NCBI GenBank assembly: GCA_014155875.1
Contig: JACEFZ010027761.1
Span: 174,001 to 238,000 of the forward strand
Origin: Cepaea nemoralis
Taxonomy: Eukaryota > Mollusca > Gastropoda > Stylommatophora > Helicidae
Direction: 5' to 3'
Length of the DNA stretch: 64,000 nucleotides
A model generated the notes under the pieces. That model searched no databases. It saw nothing but the letters and a program-made list of their open reading frames with translations, and was not told the DNA's origin. The position numbers were made by a program, and so were the translations under genes. Of this stretch, positions 44,145-54,949 are shown one piece after another (position 1 is the first letter of the stretch; each line of letters opens with the position of its first letter).

Positions 44145-44316
44145 ACCAATCGATTCATCAACATAGACTTTGCTTGTCTGGATGCCACAATCAACCTGCA
44201 GACTTGGGTGGTGCTGTTGGACTTTCTAGGCCTCGGAGCCAAGGTTCATGACATGGATGCTCCCCAGGCAGGTCCCAGGGAAGCGGTGCAGCAGGAGACA
44301 ATTATAGCTGTTCAAG
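44145..44316 (+). CDS. VPS13D: VPS13D window exon 17
   Basis: The acceptor is CTTGCAG and the donor GTCAGT at 44317. It reads TNRFINIDFACLDATINLQT and WVVLLDFLGLGAKVHD against human DFNCLDVLITLQTW and VVILDFFGIGS, among the best-conserved stretches in the window. A variable tail (DAPQAGPREAVQQE) follows. Confidence 0.96.
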
Positions 44317-44570
44317 GTCAGTGCCGTTTGCATGTTGTTGTTATAATCGAGCCAGTGGACCCAAAAGCATATAGGATTAAGAAAATTATACATTGGAGAT
44401 CCTTTTTACACATCTTGAGGTGTATTGGATATTTGAATTGTATTGGCAATTTAGGGTAGTTTAATTGAGCCGAGTATTCGGCTCTTGGCATTGAATCACT
44501 AAATTGCTTACTTTTCACATTGATGTTAGATGGCTTGAGCAGTGGTAATAATGGGTAATCTACTACATTG
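44317..44570. other. Intron 17 start, nothing recognised
   Basis: No feature seen. Confidence 0.4.
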
Positions 44571-44574
44571 GAAG

Positions 44575-44805
44575 GAGCTGCGGTCATGCACTGGCTAGCA
44601 TGTTTGCCTGCCACCCCAGGGGTCATGTGTTTGAATCCACCTGGAGACGGGAATGTTTGGAAAAATTGACCTGGGCTCCCAGGTCGACACAACCTTAAAT
44701 GGGTACCAGGAAGTTACCTGGGAAGTTAAGGCGACAGATGTGATGTTGACCACATCACCTGTTTTATCGTCTTGATATCACCCACATTTGGTAGTAGAAG
44801 TGTGA
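44575..44805 (+). mobile_element. SINE family 3, fullest copy
   Basis: The tRNA-like head has GTGTTTGAATCCACCTGG (B-box-like). The body has CTCCCAGGTCGACACAACCT, AATGGGTACCAGGAAGTTAC and TTGACCACATCACCTG. Confidence 0.7.
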
Positions 44806-44847
44806 TCTATAAATTCTTCAGATCTTAGTCAGATATGACTGAGCTAT

Positions 44848-45345
44848 TGTATGACAGTAGACGGTACTACCTGCTTTCTGTTAGCTGCAATAGTTGGACG
44901 GCACTCACCAAACCCAATACTCCACATTGTGCTAATAGCTTTGGGGGAAAGAGCACAATTGGAAGTGTACAAGCTATATCTTAGTGCAGGGAAATGCAGC
45001 CTAAAGATTGAATGTCATGGCAGCGCAGACCAGGTTGGCAGCTGGTCTAGGATTGAAGCTCCGACGTGCAGACAGTTAAAGCATTGCTTTGCTGATCTGG
45101 TAGCTTCTGCAGCTTGTCTTGTTCCAGATGTATTGGTGTTACTTTTCCTCTGGAGTAAACTAGACAGACGAAGAGTGGTATCATGCTGCATGGGCAATAC
45201 ATGGTCTCTACAATTCAGCCCAGGCTTTGTGCTACGGAAAGGTATAACTCCACCCATGGTCCCCGCAGTAGGTTGTAGTTATTATGCCTTTGCTGAAGCA
45301 CAGTGCAACAAACTATCATCTGGCAAGATGGCCTGGTGCCAGTGT
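44848..45345 (+). mobile_element. Short partner of the 13258-17334 LINE, copy 2
   Basis: It starts ACGGTACTACCTGCTTTCTG, identical to the LINE 5' terminus near 17300, and ends CAAACTATCATCTGGCAAGA. About 490 bp; the most complete short copy. A third, 5'-truncated copy is at 59240-59590. Confidence 0.8.
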
Positions 45346-45660
45346 GATCTATAAAAATATGAGGCTAGCACCATATACCCGCCTTCTCCGTGGCATATGG
45401 GTTACAAGCGCAGTTCGTAATCCCACATACCACATTTGAAACACAGCTGTGGGTGATTTGGCAGCAGACTACCTTACGTTGGTTTTTTATGAGACGGTAT
45501 GGATGCTGGTCGTTCAGAAAGCAATGCCCAGGAATCACAAACAGCCACAGAATGCTGGGGTTGACTGCTATATCCTGTAAAGGATATGCCTCTTACTTAA
45601 CCATAGACTCAGTACACCTCAAGGCATGTAAAAGGATCCTTTACTTTTTACTGGCACTGG
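45346..45660 (+). mobile_element. SINE family 3 fragment with SINE family 2 inside
   Basis: ATATGAGGCTAGCACCATAT and ACACCTCAAGGCATG belong to family 3. Between them, 45371-45600 holds family 2 (CGTTCAGAAAGCAATG; GGTTGACTGCTATATCCTGT). Confidence 0.6.
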
Positions 45661-45734
45661 CGTGTTGTTTGTTTCCCCTCCCATCCCCCGTGAAAACATG
45701 TGATATCTAGTGTATGATTTATATTTCTTTGCAG

Positions 45735-45990
45735 AAGACAAAGAGGATGTGAACTCTGACATCAACTTCCAAGTGGAGAGCTTCACCCTTATTTTCAACA
45801 AGCCAGACTATGAGTTGGCCCAGGCCACCGTCTCCAACCTGCAGACCCACATCACTGTGCGTGATGGCAACCTCATGGCCAGCGGTCAGCTGGGCAGCCT
45901 GTCTCTGCTTGATCAATCTCCACACGGGGAGCTCTATCGGCAACGATTTGTTTCTACTGGCCGACAGGTGGTTGAGTTCGACTTCTTCAA
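45735..45990 (+). CDS. VPS13D: VPS13D window exon 18
   Basis: The acceptor is TTTGCAG and the donor GTGAGT at 45991. It reads FQVESFTLIFNKPDYELAQA, TVSNLQTHITVRDGNLMASG and SLSLLDQSPHGELYRQRFVS, against human LKVHSLSLVLNKTTSELAKA and SLSLSDLTCHGEFYRERFTT. It ends with two bases of a lysine codon. Confidence 0.96.
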
Positions 45991-46319
45991 GTGAGTGAAG
46001 TTCAAGGAAGTTATTTTGAAAATGTATTGCTAAGTGTGGATGACAAAGGGAATCCACCACATTTATTTCTCAAGAATAAGTTAATGGGCAGTCATAAAGC
46101 TAGATTTATGCTGAAAATTTATGTTGAATTTATGTTTATGTTTATTCTGGTCTTCAGACTGAAAAGTCTGACATTACAACACTAATGTGTCTTGTCCATT
46201 GCATCACTTTACCATTTGGTTGCTTTATGTTGTCTCTTTGTAATTTCATAATTATTTATTATATTAAAATATATAATTACTTATTATATTATCAATTTGT
46301 CTTCTATAATACCCATTTG

Positions 46320-46565
46320 TCAGCATCTGTGTCTCAGGGGTAAGAACATAGTTTCACAATCCAGGCATACCGGGTACAAAGTCAGCCACATGTGATATGA
46401 AAGCAGATTGGCCTGTGTTGATTTTCATAATGTTATGAGTGTTGGCCATTTAGAAAGCATTGGCAAACTAATGATTGTAAAATTGCCTAGAAAATTGCAA
46501 ACAGCCAATACGCAGTTGTGGTCAGCTGGACTTGATTTTGGCTTCCTGTATAGGACACTCATGTC
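46320..46565 (+). mobile_element. SINE family 2, degraded copy
   Basis: CATTTAGAAAGCATTGGCAA and CTTCCTGTATAGGACAC follow the family 2 order. Confidence 0.55.
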
Positions 46566-46634
46566 ACTTTTTTAAAACCTATTTATGTTGCATCAGTACA
46601 ACTATTTTCAGAATAATATGCTTAAAAAAAGTCG

Positions 46635-46857
46635 TTTAAAAGTCAACAGGGTCAACTTCATATGGCTCAGTCTCTTTCCACAGCACGGAAAGTGTCACAC
46701 AAAACATGAACTCGGTAGCTCCAGCGATGACCCTCAGGAGTTTCCGAAAAATGCACTCGTGAACCAAAGGATGCGGCCCGGAATCAAACCCACAACCTTC
46801 TGAGCCCGAGTCAGATGGCTTGACCACTTCGCAATATGCTACTAATGTATACTACCG
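46635..46857 (-). mobile_element. SINE family 1, minus strand
   Basis: The reverse complement has a tRNA-like head and B-box-like GTGGGTTTGATTCCGGGC, then a body with GAGTTCATGTTTTGTGTGAC. Confidence 0.65.
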
Positions 46858-47269
46858 CATGTTACCATTTATGTGGCATCTGGTGAATTGTTGTAATTGA
46901 AATATGTTGTCCATTTACATTGCATGATGTTTATTGCTTCTATTTGCGATGTGCCATCTATGTGCAGTGCATCATATAGATCTTATTGATAATGTCTTTA
47001 TGTCTGAATTTGCTTTTTTTTTTTTTCCCCCCCTTTACATTAATATGACCATTTCAGCACCAACATTTTAATAAATAACATAATGTGTCAGAGTTTTAAC
47101 AGCTGAAGCTGTTTGGTGGATTTGCACTAGCAAATCAAGGCCAACATAGCACTATACATATACAATGAAAATAATCTAAAAGAACATCAAGAAATGCAAC
47201 TTTACAACACGCTCATTTGTTCAAATATACAGTGAAACAGTCACTCGGCTTCTGTAAACAAAACTAAGA

Positions 47270-47797
47270 TGTACAATGGTTTACATGTGTCTCTTTCATA
47301 AAGAAGATAAATAAAAAAGTTTTACAATGTTTTACATGTTTCTCTTTCATACATAAGACAAAATATTGTAATGATGTTTTACATGTTTCTCTTTCATAAA
47401 CAAGACAAATACAGATGTTGTATGATGTTTTACATGTCTCTTTCATAAACAAGACAAATACAGATGTTGTATGATGTTTTACATGTCTCTTTCAAAAACG
47501 ACAAATACAGATGTTGTATGATGATTTACAAGTGTCTCTTTCAAAAACAAGACAAATACAGATGTTGTATGATGTTTCACATGTCTCTTTCATAAACAAG
47601 ACAAATACAGATGTTGTATGATGATTTACAAGTGTCTCTTTCAAAAACAAGACAAATACAGATGTTGTATGATGTTTCACATGTGTCTATTTCAAAAACA
47701 AGACAAATACAGATGTTGTATGATGTTTTATACGTGTCTCTTTCATAAACAAGACAAATACAGATGTTGTATGATGCTTTACATGTGTCTCTTTCAG
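47270..47797 (+). repeat. About 50-bp array ending at the exon 19 acceptor
   Basis: Units read TTTACATGTGTCTCTTTCAT plus AAACAAGACAAATACAGATG and TTGTATGATG; about 10 copies. The final unit becomes TCTCTTTCAG and is the functional acceptor. Confidence 0.92.
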
Positions 47798-47978
47798 ATA
47801 TGGTCTGCCTGATTATGTGCTGGTCAGAGAGTATGACATCAGCTTAAAGCTGAGAATGTCTTCTGTGCGCTACATTCACACCAACCGCTTTCAGGCAGAG
47901 ATGGTGGCTTTTGCTCAGCATTTTCTTCAATTGCAAGCTGTTTTGGGTCGCATGCGAGCTGCATCAGCAGGGAAACAG
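47798..47978 (+). CDS. VPS13D: VPS13D window exon 19
   Basis: It reads YGLPDYVLVREYDISLKLRM, SSVRYIHTNRFQAEMVAFAQ and HFLQLQAVLGRMRAA, against human VQYVHTQRFQAEVVAFIQHF. The acceptor tract TCTCTTTCAG is the last unit of a roughly 50-bp tandem array that fills the preceding 500 bp. The donor is GTTTGT at 47979. Confidence 0.97.
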
Positions 47979-48394
47979 GTTTGTAATTACTATATTTCAT
48001 GGTTCTGTGCAACTTGCTGTGGTGTATTTATATATTTTGTCTTCGATTCCTTCTATGCCAGCTGTTTGTTAGTCTAAAGCACATGTGTCTGTATGTTTGT
48101 ATGTGTGGGTGTGTGATGCTATATTTCACGGTTCTGGGTAATGTGCTGTGGTGCATTTATATATTTTGACTTGACTTCTTCTATTCCATCTGTTAATATA
48201 AAGCTACCAAGTATTTGTATGCATGGTTATATGTGTGGTATTTAATTCTTCTATCAGGATAGCTACACAAAGAGTGTTTTTATTGTATTTTCTTTCTTTT
48301 GTGGCTGTCATTCTTTGATCAGTCAGGATAGTGGGTCTACCTTCACACAGCTGTTTGGGCTACTACTTTAAGTCAGTAAAAATAAAGGAGCTAT
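47979..48394. other. Intron 19 start
   Basis: A short two-copy repeat (ATATTTCA..GGTTCTG..TGCTGTGGTG..TTTATATATTTTG at 47991 and 48120). Nothing else seen. Confidence 0.5.
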
Positions 48395-48575
48395 TATCAG
48401 GCCAGCGACCTTAACCTCCCAGATCATTTTGTGGTATCCATCTTCTGAGAAGTGAAGGCGGGTGGCATGTTATTGACCACATCACCCCTGGAGTGTCGAT
48501 TGGTCGTTAAAAATATGGGCCTAGCACCATGTGCCCAGTATATTTGGGGCAAGTAAAAGGGTCTTTACTTCTACA
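48395..48575 (+). mobile_element. SINE family 3 copy
   Basis: GAGAAGTGAAGGCGGGTGGC, TTGACCACATCACCCCTGGA and AAAATATGGGCCTAGCACCA. Confidence 0.65.
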
Positions 48576-48699
48576 ATGTATTTGTTAATGTGTAAAACTA
48601 GTTTTGTAGATTTAAACAACTCGATCAAATCAGATTTTTTAAATGGGCATTTTCATATTCGGCAGACCAATTAATATAATAGTAATTTTTGTTGTTGTT

Positions 48700-48965
48700 G
48701 CAGTCACTTACTTTGAACTCAAGCGTAGTCCATACACATGCTATTACTTCGGGAGTGATTGTTTGCATGTGGATTAGCTTTCCCTATTACCTGCATCCCT
48801 CGCCATCAGGGGAAACCACTCCAAATTCTGAGGTACTTGTAATTTACATCCCCAAGTCAAAGACGAGAAGTCAACATTTTAGTCTAAACGACTGCTGTAG
48901 GGGTTGAACCCGCTACCTTGACATCAGCACACCATATTTTTAAGAGCGAGCACTCTTATTCATTT
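48700..48965 (-). mobile_element. SINE family 4, uninterrupted copy
   Basis: It has GAGGTACTTGTAATTTACAT, CCCCAAGTCAAAGACGAGAA and GGGGTTGAACCCGCTACCTT. It serves as reference for the split copy at 43500-44100. Confidence 0.7.
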
Positions 48966-49080
48966 AATCATGGTGAGCTCCGTACTTTGGTTAAATGTTA
49001 GATACACACGTCTACATTTGTCGTCCAGCATTGTCAGACCATGGGTAGATTTATGTTGATTGTTTCCTGTTTGTCCCTAG

Positions 49081-49281
49081 ATCAACGAGACAGCAACTAG
49101 AGGGTCCAGGATACTGCTGGATATTGAGGCAGCTTCCCCTATCCTGCTGATACCACACAGCTCTTTAACACATTCTGTCCTGGTGGCTGACCTCGGTAAC
49201 TTGAAGCTGAGCAACAAGTTCATTGTTGATGGGGAGACTGGCACTCTGAGAGCTGAGAGGATGAAGGATCTGGCAACTAAG
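49081..49281 (+). CDS. VPS13D: VPS13D window exon 20
   Basis: The acceptor is TTGTCCCTAG and the donor GTAAGA at 49282; it is 67 whole codons. It reads RGSRILLDIEAASPILLIPH, SVLVADLGNLKLSNKF, against human SRVLLDIEAGAPVLLIPESS and LIVANLGKLKVKNKF. The VPS13 'LLIP...VADLG' pattern is a rod signature. Confidence 0.96.
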
Positions 49282-49609
49282 GTAAGAATGTGATGTCATA
49301 CAATAGAATGTCACAAGACATTGAGAATTGGCGACATCACCAATGTCTGTTACAGATTGGGCACAGAACAAGATAAAAAAGCATACTGTAGACTGGACTC
49401 TTCTGAAGTCGATATTACATTTTCATTGTTGAATTGTTGTAGTCAGCAATGAAGTTACATAATGATTGTTATGTGTTTTCTGTATTTCAAACATAGTAAG
49501 AACACATTAGTCTCAATGTTTTAGTCTTGAGGAGATTATCTGTACATAGTGAATTGTTGATTTATGCACAGTAAGCATAGAAGCAGTCCCCGATATCTCA
49601 ACCTTCATG

Positions 49610-49815
49610 TAATTAACAAACTGTACATAATGAGTGTTGTGTCTTCATGTGTTTCGGAAGAGTAAGTACACAACAATCTCTGTATCTTTGTCTTAAGATA
49701 ATTGACTGAACATAATGAGTGTTGTGTCTTCATGTGTTTTAAGTGTTGTGCCTCAGAAGAGTAAGTACACAACAGTCCCTATATCGTTGTCTTGAGATAA
49801 TTAACTGAACATAAT
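49610..49815. repeat. Imperfect tandem repeat in intron 20
   Basis: GTACATAATGAGTGTTGTGT/GAACATAATGAGTGTTGTGT and AGAGTAAGTACACAACA recur about every 100 bp. Confidence 0.6.
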
Positions 49816-49829
49816 GAACAGATTGGGAG

Positions 49830-49975
49830 GTGTAGTAGCCAGCATTCTTGCCCACTGGTTGAGGGTCATGTGTTTTAATCCCCTTCATGGTTAGGGATTT
49901 TGTTTAGTGACCTTGACTCCTTGGTCGACCCAGTTTAAAAATATCTACCAAGAACTTTCCTGGTATGAAAAGGTG

Positions 49976-50034
<59 letters not shown>

Positions 50035-50035
50035 A
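49830..50035 (+). repeat. SINE family 3 head followed by (ATT)n
   Basis: GAGGGTCATGTGTTTTAATC and GACCTTGACTCCTTGGTCGA match the SINE head. 49978-50032 is pure ATT. A LINE C-terminal fragment follows (50040-50215), matching 28170-28385. Confidence 0.65.
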
Positions 50036-50549
50036 CAGTGATGGAAGGTATGGTTCCTGGATGAAAAGGCAGGAGTCAACTGGCACAGAGATGGACACAG
50101 GACATTGCAGACATCTTGAGCATGAGGGTGCACAAGGCAGGAGAAATGGCTAGAGATCTGGCAACTGTTTGAAGGACTGTGAGGAGAGTGACATTCTACA
50201 ATGGATCTGCAGCATCAAAATTTTTATTGTATATTTATTAATGAGTGTTGACCAAGGCTCTCAGGATCGACCCAGCCCAAAATACAAGGTGTATTTTTAA
50301 TGACTGTGCAGTGTTTGAAAATATTACTGGTCTAAGTTTTGTATTTACCTATTATGTTACATGAACTTTACAGAGGGTGAATACAAAACTTGGACTGACA
50401 ATATTTTCAGACAATGCACAGTCATTAAAAATACTCCCTATAGATACTAGGAGATGTCTTGGAAAGGAAAGGCGGCGGCCTGGTACTATCCACATCACTC
50501 ACCTGGTGCCGATTTGTCTAAAAATATGCTTTAGTTAAATTTACCTAAC

Positions 50550-50664
50550 ACACTTATATTAATGATGATTTTTTTTACAGGCTGTGTCCCTTCACTTATA
50601 TTAATGATGATTCTTTTTACAGGCTGCGTTCCTTCACTTATATTAATGATGATTCTTTTTACAG
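50550..50664 (+). repeat. 42-bp triplication of the exon 21 acceptor
   Basis: TTCACTTATATTAATGATGA plus TTCTTTTTACAG and GCTGCGTCC occur three times, with AG at 50579-50580, 50621-50622 and 50663-50664. SINE family 3 sequence (50440-50540) precedes it. Confidence 0.95.
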
Positions 50665-50930
50665 GCTGCGTCCCAACAGTCAAATGCTGAGTCATCACTT
50701 CTGCATAAGGGTATTGTTCACAGAGTCATGACTGAGAGCCAGTTCAGCGAGTCTTTCCCACCCACTCGACCCATTGACCCCATGGCTCAGAGCATGTATG
50801 GCAGCATTGACCGTGATCTGCGCCTGGAAGGATTTGATAATACTGGACTGGAAATGAGAGGCATGCATGCCAAAGGAGGAGAGAGGGCCATCATGAGGAG
50901 GCAAGTCAGTGACTCTTATATAATGTCAAG
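50665..50930 (+). CDS. VPS13D: VPS13D window exon 21, variable linker
   Basis: It begins AASQQSNAESSLLHKGIVHR and continues with FPPTRPIDPMAQSMYGSIDR. This matches only the low-conservation linker after KVKNKF in the human protein. The acceptor TTCTTTTTACAG is the third of three tandem copies; the two upstream copies would bring an in-frame stop. The donor is GTAAGT at 50931, and phase fits both neighbours. Confidence 0.85.
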
Positions 50931-51301
50931 GTAAGTCACAAGGTCATGTTTTAACTCTCTCAGTTTCCCACTGGGCATTGGGGTAGATTAAGTTGAAAAA
51001 GGAGTACCTAAATCTTGTTGAGGAAACAACTATCCTAGGTCTAATTCCACCCAGTCAATGTGTGCTTGCTGAATCCTGACCTGGTTTTATCTTAATATGC
51101 CTTCCTGCAAATGTGAAGTTCCAGTACCAGTCTTGCACACTCTGCTAATTTCAGAGCTTGGAGAGGGTAAGCGAGATCTGTAACACAGTCCGCATGGAGA
51201 CTACATTTTGGTACCAGGTTGGGAAAAAGGTCTCTACACTAACCTCACTACGATAGTTCCAGCAACGTACTTGCACTCTCCACTGATTCCTGACCTTGGT
51301 G

Positions 51302-51440
51302 AACAAACAAACGAACAAACTTTATTTTCATAGGGTCACAAATTGGGCACACAGGTCCATCTTACATTAGTTCCTCCAATCACTCATCTTTAGTTTATCA
51401 TTTATCTATTGTGCGTGTTACATTCACATAGGAAACAACG
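51302..51440 (-). mobile_element. LINE/VNTR 3' tail fragment
   Basis: GAACAAACTTTATTTTCATA, TTGGGCACACAGGTCCATCT and GTTACATTCACATAGGAAAC. Confidence 0.65.
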
Positions 51441-51444
51441 CAGT

Positions 51445-51760
51445 GGCTAGCTCTTGCTTGCTGGTCCGGAAACAATGCAGTGGCTAGCTCATTGCTTGCC
51501 GGTCCGGTTCATATGGGTTCAAATCCTCATCTAGGTAGATCTTAAATTAACCTAGACAGTCTTAAATTAACCTAGACAGTCTTAAATTAACCTAGACAGT
51601 CCAGTCTAAGATGGGTACCAGGAAATATCTTTAGAAGTAGATGTGGCCAGTGTGACATTGATCACATGACTCCTTGATCACATGACCCTTGAGTGCTGAT
51701 TGGTGTATCAACTATGAAACTAGCAGCACATGATGAATGTGTTCCAGGGCTTGTCAGAAG
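51445..51760 (+). mobile_element. SINE family 3 copy with a 20-bp internal triplication
   Basis: The head CAGTGGCTAGCTC is duplicated, and CTTAAATTAACCTAGACAGT is repeated three times at 51540-51600. The tail is GTGACATTGATCACATGAC. Confidence 0.65.
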
Positions 51761-52064
51761 GGGCTTTTTTAGTGGAAAGTGTAGGGGAAGTGTGCAAGAG
51801 GAAGACAACAGTACAGGTGGGTAGTTAACATCCAGAGATGGCCTAGAAGAAGCCCGTATGAATGCTGTGAGAAGATACATTGAAGATTGATCACAACCCA
51901 CCCTTGGCAATGCTGATCGTATTCTGGTACGAACCTTGGGTCTTGTCCACATCAGATTGGAAGCACTACACTCAAGTTTCGCTCTCGTTTGATCTGGCCA
52001 GTAGTGACTGGACCTGGGATTAACTCCGGGTGTTGGAGACTCATTACAGCTGACCGGGAGTATC

Positions 52065-52250
52065 TCTGGCGAAGTGGTTCTACCAACTGCCTCTCACTCT
52101 GAATGTTGTAGGTTCATTTCTGGGCTGTGACATTTTCGGTTCATATGTGCAAGGTTTTCAGAGACTCCTGGAGCTGCAGACTCATGCTTTGTGTGATGCT
52201 TTCGGCAGGCCGCCTGCAGAAAGATATTCATGAAATCAATCATCTGGCCT
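52065..52250 (+). mobile_element. SINE family 1 copy
   Basis: GTGGTTCTACCAACTGCCTC and TGTAGGTTCATTTCTGGG form a tRNA-like head; GTGTGATGCTTTCGGCAGGC is in the body. Confidence 0.65.
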
Positions 52251-52379
52251 TTTAAACCCTTGTTATGCAGCTGACCTGACCTTCATTGCCGAGCCAACAC
52301 TTGAGGATGGCAGTGATGAATAAATATTGTGAGTTGCTTGGCACAGAATGTGTACAGTTTTCATTCATGTTTATTTTGG

Positions 52380-52614
52380 GAGCAACCATGCTCACCTGTG
52401 ACTCTGGAGGTCATGAGGTCAAAACTGCATGGGGCAGATTTTAAACTTGACCTGATCTCCCTGTCAAACTGTTGACCCAACCTGAAATGGGTATCAGGAA
52501 ATGTCTTGGGAAGTGATGACAGCCGGCGTGGTTCTAACTCATCACCCACCGAGTGCTGATTGGTTTAGGAAAATATGGATTCAGCACCATATTTTCATAC
52601 TGACCAATAAAAAG
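52380..52614 (+). mobile_element. SINE family 3 copy
   Basis: CCTGAAATGGGTATCAGGAA, CTTGGGAAGTGATGACAGCC and CATCACCCACCGAGTGCTGA. Confidence 0.7.
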
Positions 52615-53078
52615 ATGGCAATTGAAACTAGAAAATGAGTGTTGAGGGGATACATAGAGCCTGTACTTTTTTGAAACTTGGACAATTAGCAGTCAAGCTG
52701 AAAAACATCTGATGGCTGCAGAAATGTGGTTTCTGAGGAAAATGCAAAGAATACCATGGACAGACAGACAAACCAATGACCAAGTACTACAGGAGACATA
52801 TGAAAATCGTAACTTGATTAGAGAAATTAGACGTAGACAGTCAAAATTTTTTTGGACATGTTATGAGAAGAAATGGATTGGAGAACTTAGTGACAACTGG
52901 CAAGATTGACGGGAACAGACAAAGGGGAAGACTGGGAAGTAAATACCTGGATGGCTTGACCATATGCCATGGTCGAGACAGGAACACTGAGCTGATCCAC
53001 GACTCTGGTGATTGAGTGAAATGGCGAGTCATGACCGCCCACGCTTTCCGGCATGGCACATGATTGATTGATTGATTG
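52615..53078 (+). mobile_element. LINE RT C-terminal fragment with (TGAT)n tail
   Basis: It encodes MAAEMWFLRKMQRIPWTDRQ and NLIREIRRRQSKFF, the standard end of many LINE RTs. It ends with three to four GATT units. Shorter copies are at 26585-26880 and 59995-60155. Confidence 0.75.
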
Positions 53079-53220
53079 ACCATCTGCCTAGTGTGGCTTA
53101 AGGTGGGCAGAAAAGTCCTGTACTTTACATGTTTATATGCCTGTTTGTACATTTGAGAAAATGTTACACATGCAGCGAGTTTAGTGAAAACTTTATTGCA
53201 TGATCATATTTTATCAACAG

Positions 53221-53431
53221 GTCTGCAGGGCGGGAGTTTACCAGAAGGCGGGAATCTCTACCAGAAGGAAATGGAGATGAAGATGATGCTCATCAGTGTC
53301 TGCTGGATGTGATTTCAGTCACTCTGTCAGACATGGACTTGTTCACTGCGAAACATGTGTGGAAGTCTGACTACAAGCGCGGCGATCTGGCAACTGATAT
53401 GGAGTTTACAACCTTTGTTGTAGAAAGAGAG
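53221..53431 (+). CDS. VPS13D: VPS13D window exon 22
   Basis: The acceptor is ATCAACAG and the donor GTAACT at 53432. It reads CLLDVISVTLSDMDLFTAKH, then DMEFTTFVVERE, against human CLLDCVVVDLQDMDIFAAER and SYFVRQTGG. A charged linker (RRRESLPEGNGDEDD) comes first. It ends in phase 0. Confidence 0.95.
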
Positions 53432-53574
53432 GTAACTATAAATATGCAGCATTATGTTTAAAGGATTGCCTTAATGTGTTATGATTTTATATGTGTTTTC
53501 TAGTTTCTTGGATCAGACAATAGGATCTCAACACAGTGTACAAACAGAATAACATAGGTGAAATTGTGATGCAT

Positions 53575-54000
53575 GTCTACTGTGAATGATTCCTGAAAGA
53601 GAAATGCTGGTTGAATGATCAGGTTGAATGATTCCTAAAAGAGAGATGCTAATTGAATTATTAGACTGAATGATTCCTGAAAGGGAAGTGTTTATTGAGT
53701 GATCAGAATTCATGATTTCTGAAAAGGAAATGCTTATCAGAATGGACAACTTCTGATAGAGAAAGGCTTGTTGTCTTAGAATGGATGATTCCTAAAAAGA
53801 TGAGCAGTATGAATGATTCCTGAAAGGGAGATACTTGCAGAATAATCAGAATGAATGATTCTTGAAAGAGATATGCTTGTTTAATTACAATAGGTGATAG
53901 TTGTTAGAGAAATACCTGTTGAATTATCAGAAAGAAAGATCCCTGAAAGAGAAATGTATGTTGACATATGGTTTGGGATGGTACCGTTTATATCAATATT
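53575..54000 (+). repeat. About 40-bp array before exon 23, similar to the exon start
   Basis: Units read GAATGATTCCTGAAAGAGAA plus ATGCTTGTTGAATGATCAG; roughly ten drifted copies. Exon 23 begins CATGGACGACTCCTGAAAGA then GAAGTGCCTGTTGGAAC, matching most of a unit. Confidence 0.88.
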
Positions 54001-54038
54001 AAATATTGATATTGTTTCTTATAATTTTGCGTGATTAG

Positions 54039-54278
54039 CATGGACGACTCCTGAAAGAGAAGTGCCTGTTGGAACTTCACATTGAAAGAAACCTGGAAGG
54101 AGATGTCAGTCACAGTGCACCAGATTTTTCTGTTAGAGGCAAGCTATCATCTGTGGATTGTCGGCTGGATGTAGGACAGTACGAGCTGGTGCGGGGCATT
54201 CTCAACCACAACCTAGGGGAAAAACTTGAGGAGTTCCAGAGGCCACTGATGTCACATCTCCAGGATCCCAAAATTCAG
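54039..54278 (+). CDS. VPS13D: VPS13D window exon 23
   Basis: The acceptor is GCGTGATTAG, weak in pyrimidines, and the donor GTGGGT at 54279; it is 80 codons. It reads HGRLLKEKCLLELHIERNLE, SHSAPDFSVRGKLSSVDCRL and GILNHNLGEKLEEFQRPLMS, against human LLTEPCRLKLQVERNLDKE and LLENNLGEPIEEFMRP. The first 34 nt or so resemble the repeat units lying on both sides of the exon. Confidence 0.95.
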
Positions 54279-54461
54279 GTGGGTCTGTTTACAGTTGACT
54301 GATTGGTTTGGTTTGGTTTGTAAAGTGTTACTTTCATTTCAAACAGTTACACCATCAGTGCTTCTCCCATACTGGGGCCTGTAAGAGAAGCAAAGAATAA
54401 TGACACTGTATCCTGTCATGTGTGTCTTAAGAATTCACTATTCATGACAGAAATTTCAAAT

Positions 54462-54645
54462 TATCTTGATGAACGATTCCTGAAAGAGAAATTCTTGTTG
54501 AATGATCAGAATGGATGATTCCTCAAAGAGAAATGTTATATTATCAGAGTGGACAATTCATGAAAGAGAAATGTTATATTATCAGAGTGGATAATTCATG
54601 AAAGAGAAATGTTATATTATCAGAGTGGACAATTTCTGAAAGAGA
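54462..54645 (+). repeat. Continuation of the exon 23-like array after the exon
   Basis: TGAACGATTCCTGAAAGAGA, then three units with TTATATTATCAGAGTGGA and AATT(C/T)(A/C)TGAAAGAGAAA. The array flanks the exon on both sides. Confidence 0.85.
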
Positions 54646-54686
54646 AAAGTAAGCAAATATTGTCAGTTTACATTTACATATCCTCA

Positions 54687-54830
<144 letters not shown>

Positions 54831-54949
54831 GCTCCATCCACCTCTCTCCCTTTCCTTTCCTCCTCCACTCTCTCTCTCTGTCTCTCTCTCCCTCCTTCCC
54901 TGCCTTTCTCCCTCTCTCGCTCCCTCCCTCTTTCCAATATTGTTGTTAA

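Noticed and set aside
44575..44700. Functional tRNA gene
   Set aside because: Only box-like motifs; no cloverleaf I could fold, and it belongs to a dispersed SINE family.
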